Origin: an uncultured Oscillibacter sp.
Lineage (GTDB): Bacteria > Bacillota > Clostridia > Oscillospirales > Oscillospiraceae
Direction of reading: 5' to 3'
Length of the DNA: 22,941 bases
Assembly: GCF_910584465.1 (NCBI RefSeq)
Contig: NZ_CAJUBK010000039.1
Location: 1 to 22,941, forward strand
Shown: piece after piece, positions 14,637 through 22,750 of the stretch
Numbering within the stretch: the first letter of the stretch is position 1
Layout: each line of letters starts with the position of its first letter
Made by a program: the position numbers and the translations under genes
Notes under the pieces: generated by a model
What the model saw: the letters and a program-made list of their open reading frames with translations, nothing else
Databases searched by the model: none
What the model was told of the DNA's origin: nothing

Positions 14637-15497
14637 ATGAAGTATGTTGTTTTGTCCTTCGATGACGGGAGGAAGGACTTTTATACGGATGTCCTCCCGA
14701 TCTTGAAAAAATACCGGCTCCCCGCAACGCTGAACGTGATCACGGATACGCTGGATGGACCGTCCCCCTGTGGACGCGCCGCCTTCCCGGCATATATCAC
14801 GAAAGAGGAACTGATGGGATGCGCGGCCAGCGGCGTGGAGATCGCCTGCCACTCCGCCGATCACACGAATGACCTTGAGCAGATACGCAAAGGGATGGGG
14901 GCCCTGGCGGCCGCCTTGAAGATGCCCGGCGGGAGACCGGCCGGCTTCGCCTCACCGCATTCCGATATCTGCGAGAAAAATTTCGACCGGTACAGCGGGC
15001 TGCTCAAGGACGGGACGGTCCTGTATATCCGAAGCGGGCGCCAGGTCAAAAGGGATGGGTATCTGTATGCCGCGCTTTACGTGCTCTGCCGGGTGACAAG
15101 ATCGAAGAGGCTGTTCTGCTGGTACAATCGAAGGGACCTGATCTGTATGGACGGGGGGACGCGGACGGCCAAAGGGAAAGGAGCGCCGGAGCGTAGCTTC
15201 TATCCCAGCGTCAGCTGCAATGCGGATAACAGCATCGGACAGATCCTCGCCCTGCTCCGGTCCATGCCCGACGATCACGCGGTCATCCTCCTGTTCCACA
15301 GCATCCTCTCTCCAGGCGGACCGGGCTGGGGCACCGACAAATGGCAGAACAGTGTGGGACAGTTTGATGAGCTTTGCCGGTATTTGTCACGATGCACGGA
15401 CTGCAAGGTGGTGACCAACGCTCAGCTGCATGAGCTGGCGTCCCGTACAGGGGCCCTGGCGGACACCGCGGAAAGGACGAAGGAGCAGGATACATAA
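14637..15497 (+). CDS. NodB-like polysaccharide deacetylase (CE4 family)
   Basis: The 286-aa protein opens at once with the catalytic motif LSFDDGRKDFY (D9, D10), followed by the metal-binding HSADH motif (H72, H76) and ASPHSD, matching the order of CE4 motifs. The late motif is VILLFHSIL. It would remove N- or O-acetyl groups from glycan. No signal peptide is seen, so it may act on lipid-linked intermediates or nucleotide sugars in the cytoplasm, as PIG-L/NodB-like enzymes in capsule loci do. SD GGAGGAGG lies just before ATG 14637. Substrate is unknown. Confidence 0.83.
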   Translation: MKYVVLSFDDGRKDFYTDVLPILKKYRLPATLNVITDTLDGPSPCGRAAFPAYITKEELMGCAASGVEIACHSADHTNDLEQIRKGMGALAAALKMPGGRPAGFASPHSDICEKNFDRYSGLLKDGTVLYIRSGRQVKRDGYLYAALYVLCRVTRSKRLFCWYNRRDLICMDGGTRTAKGKGAPERSFYPSVSCNADNSIGQILALLRSMPDDHAVILLFHSILSPGGPGWGTDKWQNSVGQFDELCRYLSRCTDCKVVTNAQLHELASRTGALADTAERTKEQDT

Positions 15498-17287
15498 TGT
15501 TTGGTTTTGAGTTTTCCGAAAAAAAGAACCGCCTCGAGTTCCCGGGATATCCGGTGACGGATGCCGTCTCTCCAGACAGCATCGAGACCATCGTCCCCCT
15601 GATCTGGCAGGAGCACTGTGTCGAATGCGCTATGCCGGCCTGTTATGCCACCTGTACGCATTATAAAAAGCGGGCCGACGGCCGCTGCAGGCGGTTCAAA
15701 TACGGGATCGAGAGGGCCGGCAATGAAGCGGCGATCTTTGGGCAGAACGCGATGATCGACATGGATGAGTGGGCGAAACTGGAGACGTGCTTCTTTACCA
15801 AAAAAATGACCTACTCCACCGCCAGCCGGTACAACCGGCTCTATGGCTTCCTGGCATGGATAGCGAAGACCTTCCGGATCGGCCTGGTACGACGTCTGTG
15901 CTACTGCGTGAAAGAGTGGATAGCGAGGAGGACCGGCTATGAGGAGAGGGAAGGCCGTCCTTCCGCGGATCTGCCCCGCTATCTGCTGTGCGAGATCGTG
16001 GATCCCGGCGAAGCCTATGGGCTGATCCTTGAGAACAAGGCGGACGACCGGATCGTCGCCAGGAAGAAGCTCTCCATAAACAGGGGGTTCAACCGGTTTT
16101 GGATACGGACGTCTGAATTGTCTTATCAGGAAGGGCAGAGCAACTACCTCAGCATCTATACCGAGGAGGACCGGCCCCAACAGGTATATTTCGTCAGCCT
16201 GGCGATGGTGGACATCCGGCCGGAGCATCTCGAGAGATACTTCCCGGAGCCGGCCAAAAAGGTGAAGCTGGTCATCTGGGATCTTGACCATACCCTGTGG
16301 GACGGGACGCTGGCCGAGGACGGGAAAGAAGGCGTCAAAATAAGACCAGATGTCTTGGACATCATCAAGGACCTGGACGCCAAGGGCATCGTCAACAGCA
16401 TCGCGAGCAAGAACGATGAGGACCGTGGGATGGAGGCGCTGCGGTATTTTGGGATCGATGGATATTTTGTCGCACCCATGATCAACTGGGGCCCCAAAAG
16501 CAAGAATATCCGGGCCATCGAGCGGGCGCTGGATATCTCTATGGACACCTTCGTGTTCGTAGACGATGCGGAGAACGAGCTGCAGGAGGTATATGCGAAC
16601 TGTCCTGGGATCCGGGTGTGCGATGCGGCGGACATCGGCCGATACGTCGGCAGAGATTTTTTCGATGTCCCTGTGACGGAAGAGAGCAGGCACCGGAGGC
16701 AGTCCTATCAAGAGATCGCCCTCCGGAACGCTGACGCGCTCCGCTATCAGGACGATATCACGCAGTTCCTCCTGGACTGCCGGATGAAGATGCATGTATC
16801 GCCGCCGTCCGACGACGAACATGAGCGGTGCTGGGAGCTCCTCCAGAGGACGAACCAGCTCAATATCTCCGCGCAGAGGCTGTCGAAAGGAGAGCTGGAG
16901 GATATCCTGTCGTCCGAGGGACACGAGTGTTTCCGCATCAAGGTGGACGACAAGTACGGGGATTATGGGCTGGTAGGCTTCGCGGTGTTCGAAGTCGCCG
17001 GCGCGGAGGACGCCGTGCTGCGGCACTTCGTGTTTTCCTGCCGGGCGGCAAGGAAACGGCTGGAGCAGACGTTCTTCGAACACATGCTGGTCTATTTCAG
17101 ATCCCGTGGGTTCAGGACCATGCGGCTGGACTGCAGGAAAACGGAGAAGAACGCTTTGATGCAGTCTGTGCTGATGGAGAGCGGGCTCTTCGAGCTTGTC
17201 CGCAGCACGGATCGTGCCTTCGAGCTGGTGGCCGATCTGGACCAAAGCTTCGTCCCGGCCGGCATAGCGGAAGTGACGGACGATTGA
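15497..17287 (+). CDS. FkbH-like HAD-IIIC protein with Cys-rich N-terminal domain
   Basis: The 596-aa protein has three parts. Residues 1-75 carry a cysteine cluster, C41-x2-C44-x4-C49-x3-C53 plus C64, suggestive of zinc or an Fe-S cluster. Residues about 140-250 look like a beta-rich module. Residues about 255-590 form the FkbH region: HAD motif I WDLDHTLWDGTL (D262, D264), SIASKNDE, VFVDDAENE, and a GNAT-like C-terminus (LNISAQRL...FVFSCRAARKRLEQTF). FkbH proteins take glyceryl from 1,3-bisphosphoglycerate and load it on a carrier protein. Here a glyceryl or related acyl donor for polymer decoration is plausible, given the MBOAT enzyme downstream. No acyl-carrier protein is seen in the window. 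The start overlaps the previous stop (TAATG). Confidence 0.82.
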   Translation: MFGFEFSEKKNRLEFPGYPVTDAVSPDSIETIVPLIWQEHCVECAMPACYATCTHYKKRADGRCRRFKYGIERAGNEAAIFGQNAMIDMDEWAKLETCFFTKKMTYSTASRYNRLYGFLAWIAKTFRIGLVRRLCYCVKEWIARRTGYEEREGRPSADLPRYLLCEIVDPGEAYGLILENKADDRIVARKKLSINRGFNRFWIRTSELSYQEGQSNYLSIYTEEDRPQQVYFVSLAMVDIRPEHLERYFPEPAKKVKLVIWDLDHTLWDGTLAEDGKEGVKIRPDVLDIIKDLDAKGIVNSIASKNDEDRGMEALRYFGIDGYFVAPMINWGPKSKNIRAIERALDISMDTFVFVDDAENELQEVYANCPGIRVCDAADIGRYVGRDFFDVPVTEESRHRRQSYQEIALRNADALRYQDDITQFLLDCRMKMHVSPPSDDEHERCWELLQRTNQLNISAQRLSKGELEDILSSEGHECFRIKVDDKYGDYGLVGFAVFEVAGAEDAVLRHFVFSCRAARKRLEQTFFEHMLVYFRSRGFRTMRLDCRKTEKNALMQSVLMESGLFELVRSTDRAFELVADLDQSFVPAGIAEVTDD

Positions 17288-17351
17288 GCGCCCTATGGGA
17301 AAAGCGGTGCCCCTTTGTGGGAACGCCCAAAAGGATCGAAAGGAAAGGGTC

Positions 17352-18338
17352 ATGCACATGAGAAGCGAAGGATCCCGTCCGCATATATCGCAGGGCATCA
17401 CAAGGCAGTTCGAGCGGTTCAGAGCGATGGATCCGGCCGGGGCGGAGGCCTGGTATAGGTCGCTCGACGAGGACCTGCGCGCCTTGGGGTCCCTTTGGTC
17501 CATCCGCCGGTCTTCCGTCGATCCGGACGCTTATATGGGACTGGTGCTGGAGAGCGATTCGGAAAAGTATGGCAGCGTCGTCATAAAGATGTACCCTCCC
17601 TTTTTGCGGGAACGCTACGATAAGGAAGCCTGGATCCTCCAGGCCCTGGAGCATTACCGCCAGTGTACGCTGCTGGACACCTGCCCGGACCGGTGCGCCA
17701 TGCTGCTGGAGAGGGTGACGCCCGGCAGCTATATCTCCTATCCCCGGGATGCCGCCGCGATCGAAGACCTCTTCCGGCAGATGGATGAGCATAAAGCGCC
17801 CGCCTCCGGCCGGGGAGACCTTATGTCCTCCATCCGGGGGGTGCTGGAGCAGGCGGAATGGGAATACCCGCTTTCTGAGAAATACGGCTATCATCCCCAA
17901 ACGATCTCTTATCTGCTGCAAAAAGCAAAAGAGGTCTATAAAGTGTTTTTTTCAACAGAAGAAAAATATCTGCTCCATGGCGACGTCTATTTCAAAAACG
18001 CGCTTTGGGGCGCCGACGGTATCCGGATCATCGATCCCTTCGGGTATCGCGACGCCTATATCTTTGAATACATGCCCTTTTTTACGTATGAGCTGTCCCT
18101 CCATTCCCGGCCCGGCGCGTATCGGGAGGACTTCCGGGCACTGGAAGCGTTTTTCAGCCGGTTCACGGACACGTCCAAGTTCACCGCGGCGGCGTTCGTG
18201 TTCCTCGTCAGGCAGCTGATCCCGTCCATCCATGAAGGGAACGACTGCTTCCGGCGTGCGGACGGCTACCTCCGGCTCATCGAGAGCCTGTACCTGGACG
18301 AGGGCGGCGCGCTGGACTTGGGAAGGCCGCTCCTGTAG
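17352..18338 (+). CDS. APH/choline-kinase-like phosphotransferase
   Basis: The 328-aa protein has a kinase-like fold: a lysine-containing strand VVIKMYPP, the catalytic loop LLHGDVYFKN (H209, D211, N216) and the metal-binding IIDPFG (D228). Related families phosphorylate aminoglycosides, choline, homoserine or sugars. In a surface-polymer operon a sugar, polyol or glycan kinase is more likely than drug resistance. It could, for instance, make a polyol phosphate for the cytidylyltransferase, but no sequence feature fixes the substrate. Start ATG 17352 or 17358; two AAAGG/AAAGGG sites serve one each, so the first is tentative. Confidence 0.75.
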   Translation: MHMRSEGSRPHISQGITRQFERFRAMDPAGAEAWYRSLDEDLRALGSLWSIRRSSVDPDAYMGLVLESDSEKYGSVVIKMYPPFLRERYDKEAWILQALEHYRQCTLLDTCPDRCAMLLERVTPGSYISYPRDAAAIEDLFRQMDEHKAPASGRGDLMSSIRGVLEQAEWEYPLSEKYGYHPQTISYLLQKAKEVYKVFFSTEEKYLLHGDVYFKNALWGADGIRIIDPFGYRDAYIFEYMPFFTYELSLHSRPGAYREDFRALEAFFSRFTDTSKFTAAAFVFLVRQLIPSIHEGNDCFRRADGYLRLIESLYLDEGGALDLGRPLL

Positions 18339-18447
18339 CGGGGGAGGCGCGGTCCTCCCTGCAGATGGAGGCCCGGGCCGGCCGTTCGCGGCCCGCCGGC
18401 CCCGCGCGCTGCCTGAGACGATGCCGAAGAGAGGGGACGGATACGAT

Positions 18448-19875
18448 ATGCTGTTCACCAGTCTTGAATTTTTGCTGTTCTTTTTCCCGGTCACCCTTGG
18501 GACATACTTTTTCCTGCCCCACCGGGCGCGCAACTATTGGCTGCTGCTGGCCAGTCTTTTCTTCTACGCCTGGGGGGAGCCCAGCTTCGTGCTGGTGATG
18601 ATCGGCTCCATCCTGTTCAATCATCTCGCGGCCCTCCGGATCGAGGAGCTGGAGGCCGGGAGCGCCCTCCGGAAGGTCTTCCTGGCGCTGGTCGTGGCGT
18701 TCGATCTGGGCATCCTGTTCGTCTTCAAATATATGAACTTCGTAACGGAGACCCTTCGTTCCTGGTCCCCGGTCTGCGGACGCGTGATCCCCCAGACCAG
18801 CTTCGTGCTGCCCATCGGCATCTCCTTCTTCACGTTCCAGGCCCTGAGCTATGTGATCGATGTGTACCGGGGGCTGCCTGCCCAAAAAGATCCGGGGTAT
18901 CTCGGCCTGTATATCTCCCTGTTCCCGCAGCTGATCGCCGGCCCGATCGTGCGCTACACGACCATCATGGACCAGATGGAGCAGCGGACGATCACCTGGG
19001 GGTCCTTTTCGGAGGGGATGCGCCGGTTCCTGTATGGCTTCAACAAGAAGATGCTCCTGTCCAACCTGCTGGCCGAGGCGGCGGACGCCGCCTTTGGGGC
19101 CGGAGAGCTGAGCACCGCCATGGCGTGGCTGGGGGCGGTCTGCTACACCTTGCAGATATATTTCGATTTCAGCGGCTATTCGGAGATGGCCATCGGCCTG
19201 GGCCGCATGTTTGGTTTTTCTTTCCTGGAGAACTTCGATCATCCGTACATCTCCAAGACCGTCACGGAATTCTGGCGGCGGTGGCATATCTCCCTGGGGA
19301 GCTGGTTCCGGGACTATGTCTATTTCCCCCTTGGCGGTTCCCGGGTGGAGTCGAAGCTGCGGCTGGTCTTCAACCTGGCGGTGGTCTGGCTGGCCACGGG
19401 CGCCTGGCATGGGGCCAGCTGGAACTTCCTTTTCTGGGGCATCCTCCACGGGGCGGCAGTCACCATAGAGAAGCTGCTCGATCTGCCCCAACGGGTCTCC
19501 ACCCGAAAGGGCTGGGGCGCGGTCTATCGGATCGTCACGCTGTCGGTCGTGGTCCTGGGCTGGGTCTTTTTCCGGGCGGAGGACTTCCCCGCCGGCCTGC
19601 GGTACATAAAAGCGATGTTCGGGATGGACGGGGCCCCGGGGACAGACAGCGCGTTCCGCTTCTATCTCCGGGAATATGGCGTGATCCTGGCGGCGGGGCT
19701 CATCGGGTCGACACCGGCGCCGCACAGCTTCGTTACGAAGCTGCGCTCCGCTGGCGGAGCGCAAGGGAGGCTGTGGGACCTGGGCGCGGATCTGGTGCAA
19801 TTCGTCCTGTTTTTAGTCGGGATCTCCGCGCTGGTCATGGATTCGCACAATCCGTTCATCTATTTCAATTTCTGA
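18448..19875 (+). CDS. MBOAT-family membrane-bound O-acyltransferase (AlgI/DltB-like)
   Basis: The 475-aa multispanning protein opens MLFTSLEFLLFFFPVTLGTYFFLP, the AlgI-type start. It has the MBOAT core FWRRWHISLGSWFRDYVYFPLGGSR (H280) and the invariant TGAWHGASWNFLFWG (catalytic H321). It would pass acyl groups from a cytoplasmic donor across the membrane to the polymer. It is followed directly by an AlgJ/AlgX-like partner, as in alginate and cellulose acetylation systems. ATG 18448 is preferred over ATG 18421, which lacks an SD. A perfect 10-bp hairpin (19742-19763) occurs inside the gene; it is probably incidental. Confidence 0.92.
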   Translation: MLFTSLEFLLFFFPVTLGTYFFLPHRARNYWLLLASLFFYAWGEPSFVLVMIGSILFNHLAALRIEELEAGSALRKVFLALVVAFDLGILFVFKYMNFVTETLRSWSPVCGRVIPQTSFVLPIGISFFTFQALSYVIDVYRGLPAQKDPGYLGLYISLFPQLIAGPIVRYTTIMDQMEQRTITWGSFSEGMRRFLYGFNKKMLLSNLLAEAADAAFGAGELSTAMAWLGAVCYTLQIYFDFSGYSEMAIGLGRMFGFSFLENFDHPYISKTVTEFWRRWHISLGSWFRDYVYFPLGGSRVESKLRLVFNLAVVWLATGAWHGASWNFLFWGILHGAAVTIEKLLDLPQRVSTRKGWGAVYRIVTLSVVVLGWVFFRAEDFPAGLRYIKAMFGMDGAPGTDSAFRFYLREYGVILAAGLIGSTPAPHSFVTKLRSAGGAQGRLWDLGADLVQFVLFLVGISALVMDSHNPFIYFNF

Positions 19876-19890
19876 GGAGGGGTGGCAGGG

Positions 19891-21462
19891 ATGATGCATG
19901 ATGGAAAGCGCCCCAAGGATGCTCTGGCCGCCATGGTGCTGGCGCTGCTCTTGTCCCTCTCCGCCGTGAACGGCAAGGCCCTGGCAAAGCCGCTGTACCG
20001 GATGTCCCAGGGGGAGATCGGATTTGAGGGATTCGTGGATGAGGTGCGAAGCGGCTATACCGCCAATAGATCCCTATCAAAAAATTGTTTTATAGACCTC
20101 AACGGCCTCTTTGCCAGGCTGACGGGCCGCCGGGTCCTCAATGACGTGGTGAGATGTGATGATGGGATGCTGACGCAGGCCGTAGAGGAGGAGGACATCT
20201 CAGATCTGGCGCAAAATATCGTCGAGCTCGCCTCATATTTGGATGGATGTGAGGATATCCCGTTCATTTACGTACAGATGCCCTACAAGGAGGATCTGGA
20301 GGGAGAACTGCTCCCTGAGGGGATAGAGAGCTTTGCGAACCAGAACGCGGATCGGCTCCTCAGCATTTTGAGGGACCATGGGATCTGCTGTCTCGATACA
20401 CGCCCCTGGGTGTGCCGGACGACCGAGATGATAGAGCGGTATTTCTATTCGACGGACCATCACTGGACGGCTGAGGGGGCCTTTGTTGCGTTCCGGGAGA
20501 TCACAGCTGAGCTCCAAAAGATGTTCCCAGGAGCCAACATCGAGCTGGACCATACCCGGGAAGAGCTGTGGGAGCGGCATGAGAAAGAGGACTGGATGTT
20601 AGGGAGCCGCGGGAAACGGGTGGGGCGATTCTTTGCCGGGACAGACCCGCTGATCTGGCTCACTCCGCGGTTCGAGACGGAGATGTCCTGTAGTGTCCCT
20701 AGTCTTGGAGATTTGCGTAAAGGCGATTTTAACGCGGCGAATATAAGCAGCCGACATATCGATAACGGTAACTTTTGGAGTTTGAATTCGTATTGCGTAT
20801 ATATCGGAAGCGATCATCCCCTGGTACAGCATCGAAATTTGGACGCGTGCTCAAACATGAAAGTATTGATCATCAAGGACTCATTCTCCCTGCCGTTACA
20901 GACGTATCTTTCCACGGTTTTTCAGGAGGTAGATGCGTTGGATCCCCGATATTTCAGAGAATGCTCTATCGCCGAATATATAGATTGGACACAGCCGGAT
21001 GTGGTGATCTACGCGATCAACCCCGATCAGTTTCCCGACAGATCGTTCCGGCGGTTCGGCGTGGCTGGGATGCGTCAGGCCCTCGAACAAAAAGGGGACT
21101 ATCAGGTAGTCGAACAAGGGGACATCGGATTGGAGGCAAGAGATGTTCGATACAATTACACGGGCATCCCATTGGAGCAGGGCTCCGTATACAAAGTAAC
21201 GTTCGATGATGTCGAGATCTTGGCCGGAGACACGCAAGGCGTAGGTTTAAGGCTCTGCAACACGACTACAGAAAAAGATATTGGGAACATCATCTTTGAC
21301 ATCTCCTACTGCAGGGACAAGGAGGGGTTCACCTGGACCTTCCGCACACCGGAGACCGACGATGAACTGCGTTTGTTGTTTTATGCCGGGATCTACGGCC
21401 ATACCGCCGGGAACCGTGTGGTCTATCGAAACGTACGGCTTGAAAAATGGGCGGCAGCATAG
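19891..21462 (+). CDS. AlgJ/AlgX-like secreted O-acetylation protein (SGNH-like)
   Basis: The 523-aa protein has an N-terminal hydrophobic signal (AAMVLALLLSLSAVNG), an AlgJ/DltD-type DHHW motif at 189-192 (STDHHWTAEG) and a putative nucleophile S331 in IKDSFSLP. A C-terminal domain of about 120 residues (from about 395) looks beta-rich and could bind glycan. It probably works outside the membrane with the MBOAT protein to place acyl groups on the polymer. ATG 19891 is 10 bases after GAGGAGG (19874-19880); GTG 19882 is too close to it. The GC content falls visibly in the second half (about 20680-21280), hinting at a different origin. A decayed copy of its 5' end lies downstream at 21523. Confidence 0.82.
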   Translation: MMHDGKRPKDALAAMVLALLLSLSAVNGKALAKPLYRMSQGEIGFEGFVDEVRSGYTANRSLSKNCFIDLNGLFARLTGRRVLNDVVRCDDGMLTQAVEEEDISDLAQNIVELASYLDGCEDIPFIYVQMPYKEDLEGELLPEGIESFANQNADRLLSILRDHGICCLDTRPWVCRTTEMIERYFYSTDHHWTAEGAFVAFREITAELQKMFPGANIELDHTREELWERHEKEDWMLGSRGKRVGRFFAGTDPLIWLTPRFETEMSCSVPSLGDLRKGDFNAANISSRHIDNGNFWSLNSYCVYIGSDHPLVQHRNLDACSNMKVLIIKDSFSLPLQTYLSTVFQEVDALDPRYFRECSIAEYIDWTQPDVVIYAINPDQFPDRSFRRFGVAGMRQALEQKGDYQVVEQGDIGLEARDVRYNYTGIPLEQGSVYKVTFDDVEILAGDTQGVGLRLCNTTTEKDIGNIIFDISYCRDKEGFTWTFRTPETDDELRLLFYAGIYGHTAGNRVVYRNVRLEKWAAA

Positions 21463-21522
21463 TATGCGCCCGTTTGGACGGTCTCTCCGGCCTTTGATCA
21501 GGGGCAAGGGCATCGTAACCGC

Positions 21523-21690
21523 GGAAGTGCCGCAGGGATGCTCCGGCTCCCGCGGTATCGGTGTCTCTCGTATCCCTCTCTGGTGCAAACGGCAAAGCTC
21601 CGGCAAGACCGCTGTGCCAAACATCGCAGGGGGATCACAACGGTCCTGCGCCGTGCGTGGTCTACTCAGCGAACAATATCTCCCTGAAGG
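21523..21690 (+). pseudogene. Decayed duplicate of the 5' end of the AlgJ/AlgX-like gene
   Basis: This stretch aligns without gaps to 19904-20015, and 46 of 62 bases are identical between 19954-20015 and 21573-21634 by hand alignment. In frame, SLSGANGKAPARPLCQTSQGD parallels SLSAVNGKALAKPLYRMSQGE of the intact gene, and YSANNISLKE further on parallels YTANRSLSKN. A stop (TAA at 21516) lies in frame just upstream and no full domain follows, so it is a remnant of a second AlgJ/AlgX-like gene. The rest was probably lost when the element to the right inserted or decayed. Confidence 0.68.
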
Positions 21691-21816
21691 AGCGATATCC
21701 CAACGTCCGATATGAGGAGCCGGAAACGGGCAGGTATCCCGCCGCCGCTTTCATGGGGCGTACGAGATGGGCCTTGCCGATGGCTCGGATATGCCCTTTT
21801 GAGTGGAGGCGCTGAG

Positions 21817-22010
21817 ATGCTGAACGACTTCCCGACGTGCTCACAGTGGGACCGCTTGCGCATATCTTCGGCATTGGGCAGAACGCCGCCTATCAATTGA
21901 TAAAAAGCGGTACGATCGGCCACGACCGGATCGGAAGGGATATCCGCATCCCAAAATTGTGCGTGGTGGATCATCTGACATCCGCCCGCTGCACCGTCAC
22001 GAAGCAATAA
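21817..22010 (+). pseudogene. xis: Frameshifted excisionase-like helix-turn-helix protein
   Basis: Starting at ATG 21817, with GGAGG upstream, the frame reads MLNDFP and then shifts. In the next frame it continues DVLTVGPLAHIFGIGQNAAYQLIKSG...IGRDIRIPKLCVVDHL and stops at TAA 22008-22010. This is the small winged-helix (HTH_17) excisionase pattern found just upstream of integrase in Clostridia integrative elements. One base appears to be missing near 21830-21834 (CCCGACGTG). Confidence 0.7.
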
Positions 22011-22043
22011 CAGCAGACCCACTGTCTGAAAGGAGGACCGACC

Positions 22044-22664
22044 ATGACAGGAGATCTGCAGATCAAAAACGGAAAATTTTACATGGTGCTGAACAGCACC
22101 GAAAACGGCAAACGGAAACAGCGCTGGATATCCACGGGCTTGCCCGTAAAAGGAAACAAGCGCAAGGCGGAGCAGATGCTCCGGGAACGGCTGGCAAAGG
22201 AAGGATGGAACGCCCCCAGCGGTGAAGCAGCGGACATCAAGCTGGCGGACTACATACGCCGCTGGCTGGCGCTGTCCGAGCAGCGTGTGGATGAAGTGAC
22301 GATGCAGGGCTACCGTGCCCTAGCGGAACGCCACGTGCTGCCCTGGGCAGAGCAGACGGGCCTGACCCTGGCCAAGACCGACCGCCGGACCTTGCAAGCC
22401 TTCCTTGACGAAAAAGGTCGTAGCGGACGGCTGGACGGAAAAGGAGGGTTTTCCCCTGCTGTCGGAAATGCGGGCGTTGTGTCTGGAGCGGCAAGCGGAA
22501 CAGAGAGGAAACGCGCGGCTTTTCGGGAAAGCCTACGCGAAAACGGGATATGTTTTCTGCTGGCCGGAGGGCCGATTACTTCCGACTATGTCAGCCACCG
22601 TTTCGAGAAACTGCTCAAGAAAATACGGCTTGCCGCATGTCCGCTTCTACGATGGGAGTGTTAA
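22044..22664 (+). pseudogene. int: Degenerate tyrosine integrase of an integrative element
   Basis: It begins intact, with an AAGGAGG-like SD. An arm-binding domain (GDLQIKNGKFYMVLNSTENG...RWISTGLPVKGNKRKAEQML) is followed by the start of the core-binding domain (KLADYIRRWLALSEQRVDEVTMQGYRA...LDEKGRSGRLDGKGG). At about 22445 the sequence jumps, in another frame, to FPLLSEMRALCLERQ...RLFGKAYAKTGYVFCWPEGR, which normally lies far into the catalytic domain. A further shift gives ITSDYVSHRFEKLLKK and another gives YGLPHVRFYD, where the homology ends before the HxLR box. The catalytic Arg, His and Tyr are all missing, so it cannot recombine DNA. It resembles Tn916-type integrases. Confidence 0.8.
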
Positions 22665-22667
22665 AAT

Positions 22668-22724
22668 AGGACTAAATCAGAAACACCCCACAGCAAGGGG
22701 CGTACTGGGTTAGTCCTGCTTTTA
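22668..22724 (+). terminator. Terminator-like hairpin after the integrase remnant
   Basis: AGGACTAA (22668-22675) pairs with TTAGTCCT (22710-22717). An inner CCCC/GGGG stem (about 22686-22700) lies within the loop, and GCTTTTA follows. The long loop and short U-run make this a weak call. It might instead be part of an element end. Confidence 0.35.
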
Positions 22725-22750
22725 TCCTATGAACATAAAAAGAGACCAAA

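Noticed and set aside
12924..14864. 646-codon - strand frame opposite the flippase
   Set aside because: It is rich in Arg, Gly, Gln and His with no family signature; the + strand encodes a typical multispanning MurJ-type protein.
15422..17503. 693-codon - strand frame opposite the FkbH gene
   Set aside because: The + strand carries HAD motifs I-III and a GNAT-like tail, so this frame is a shadow despite its length.
18339..18447. GC-rich 109-base gap before the MBOAT gene
   Set aside because: Several short stems can be drawn, but no promoter hexamers or U-tract are present. It is taken as an ordinary intra-operon gap.
19742..19763. Perfect 10-bp hairpin (GCGCTCCGC/GCGGAGCGC) within the MBOAT gene
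   Set aside because: It lies inside coding sequence, has a 2-base loop and no U-tract. It is most likely a chance result of GC-rich codons.
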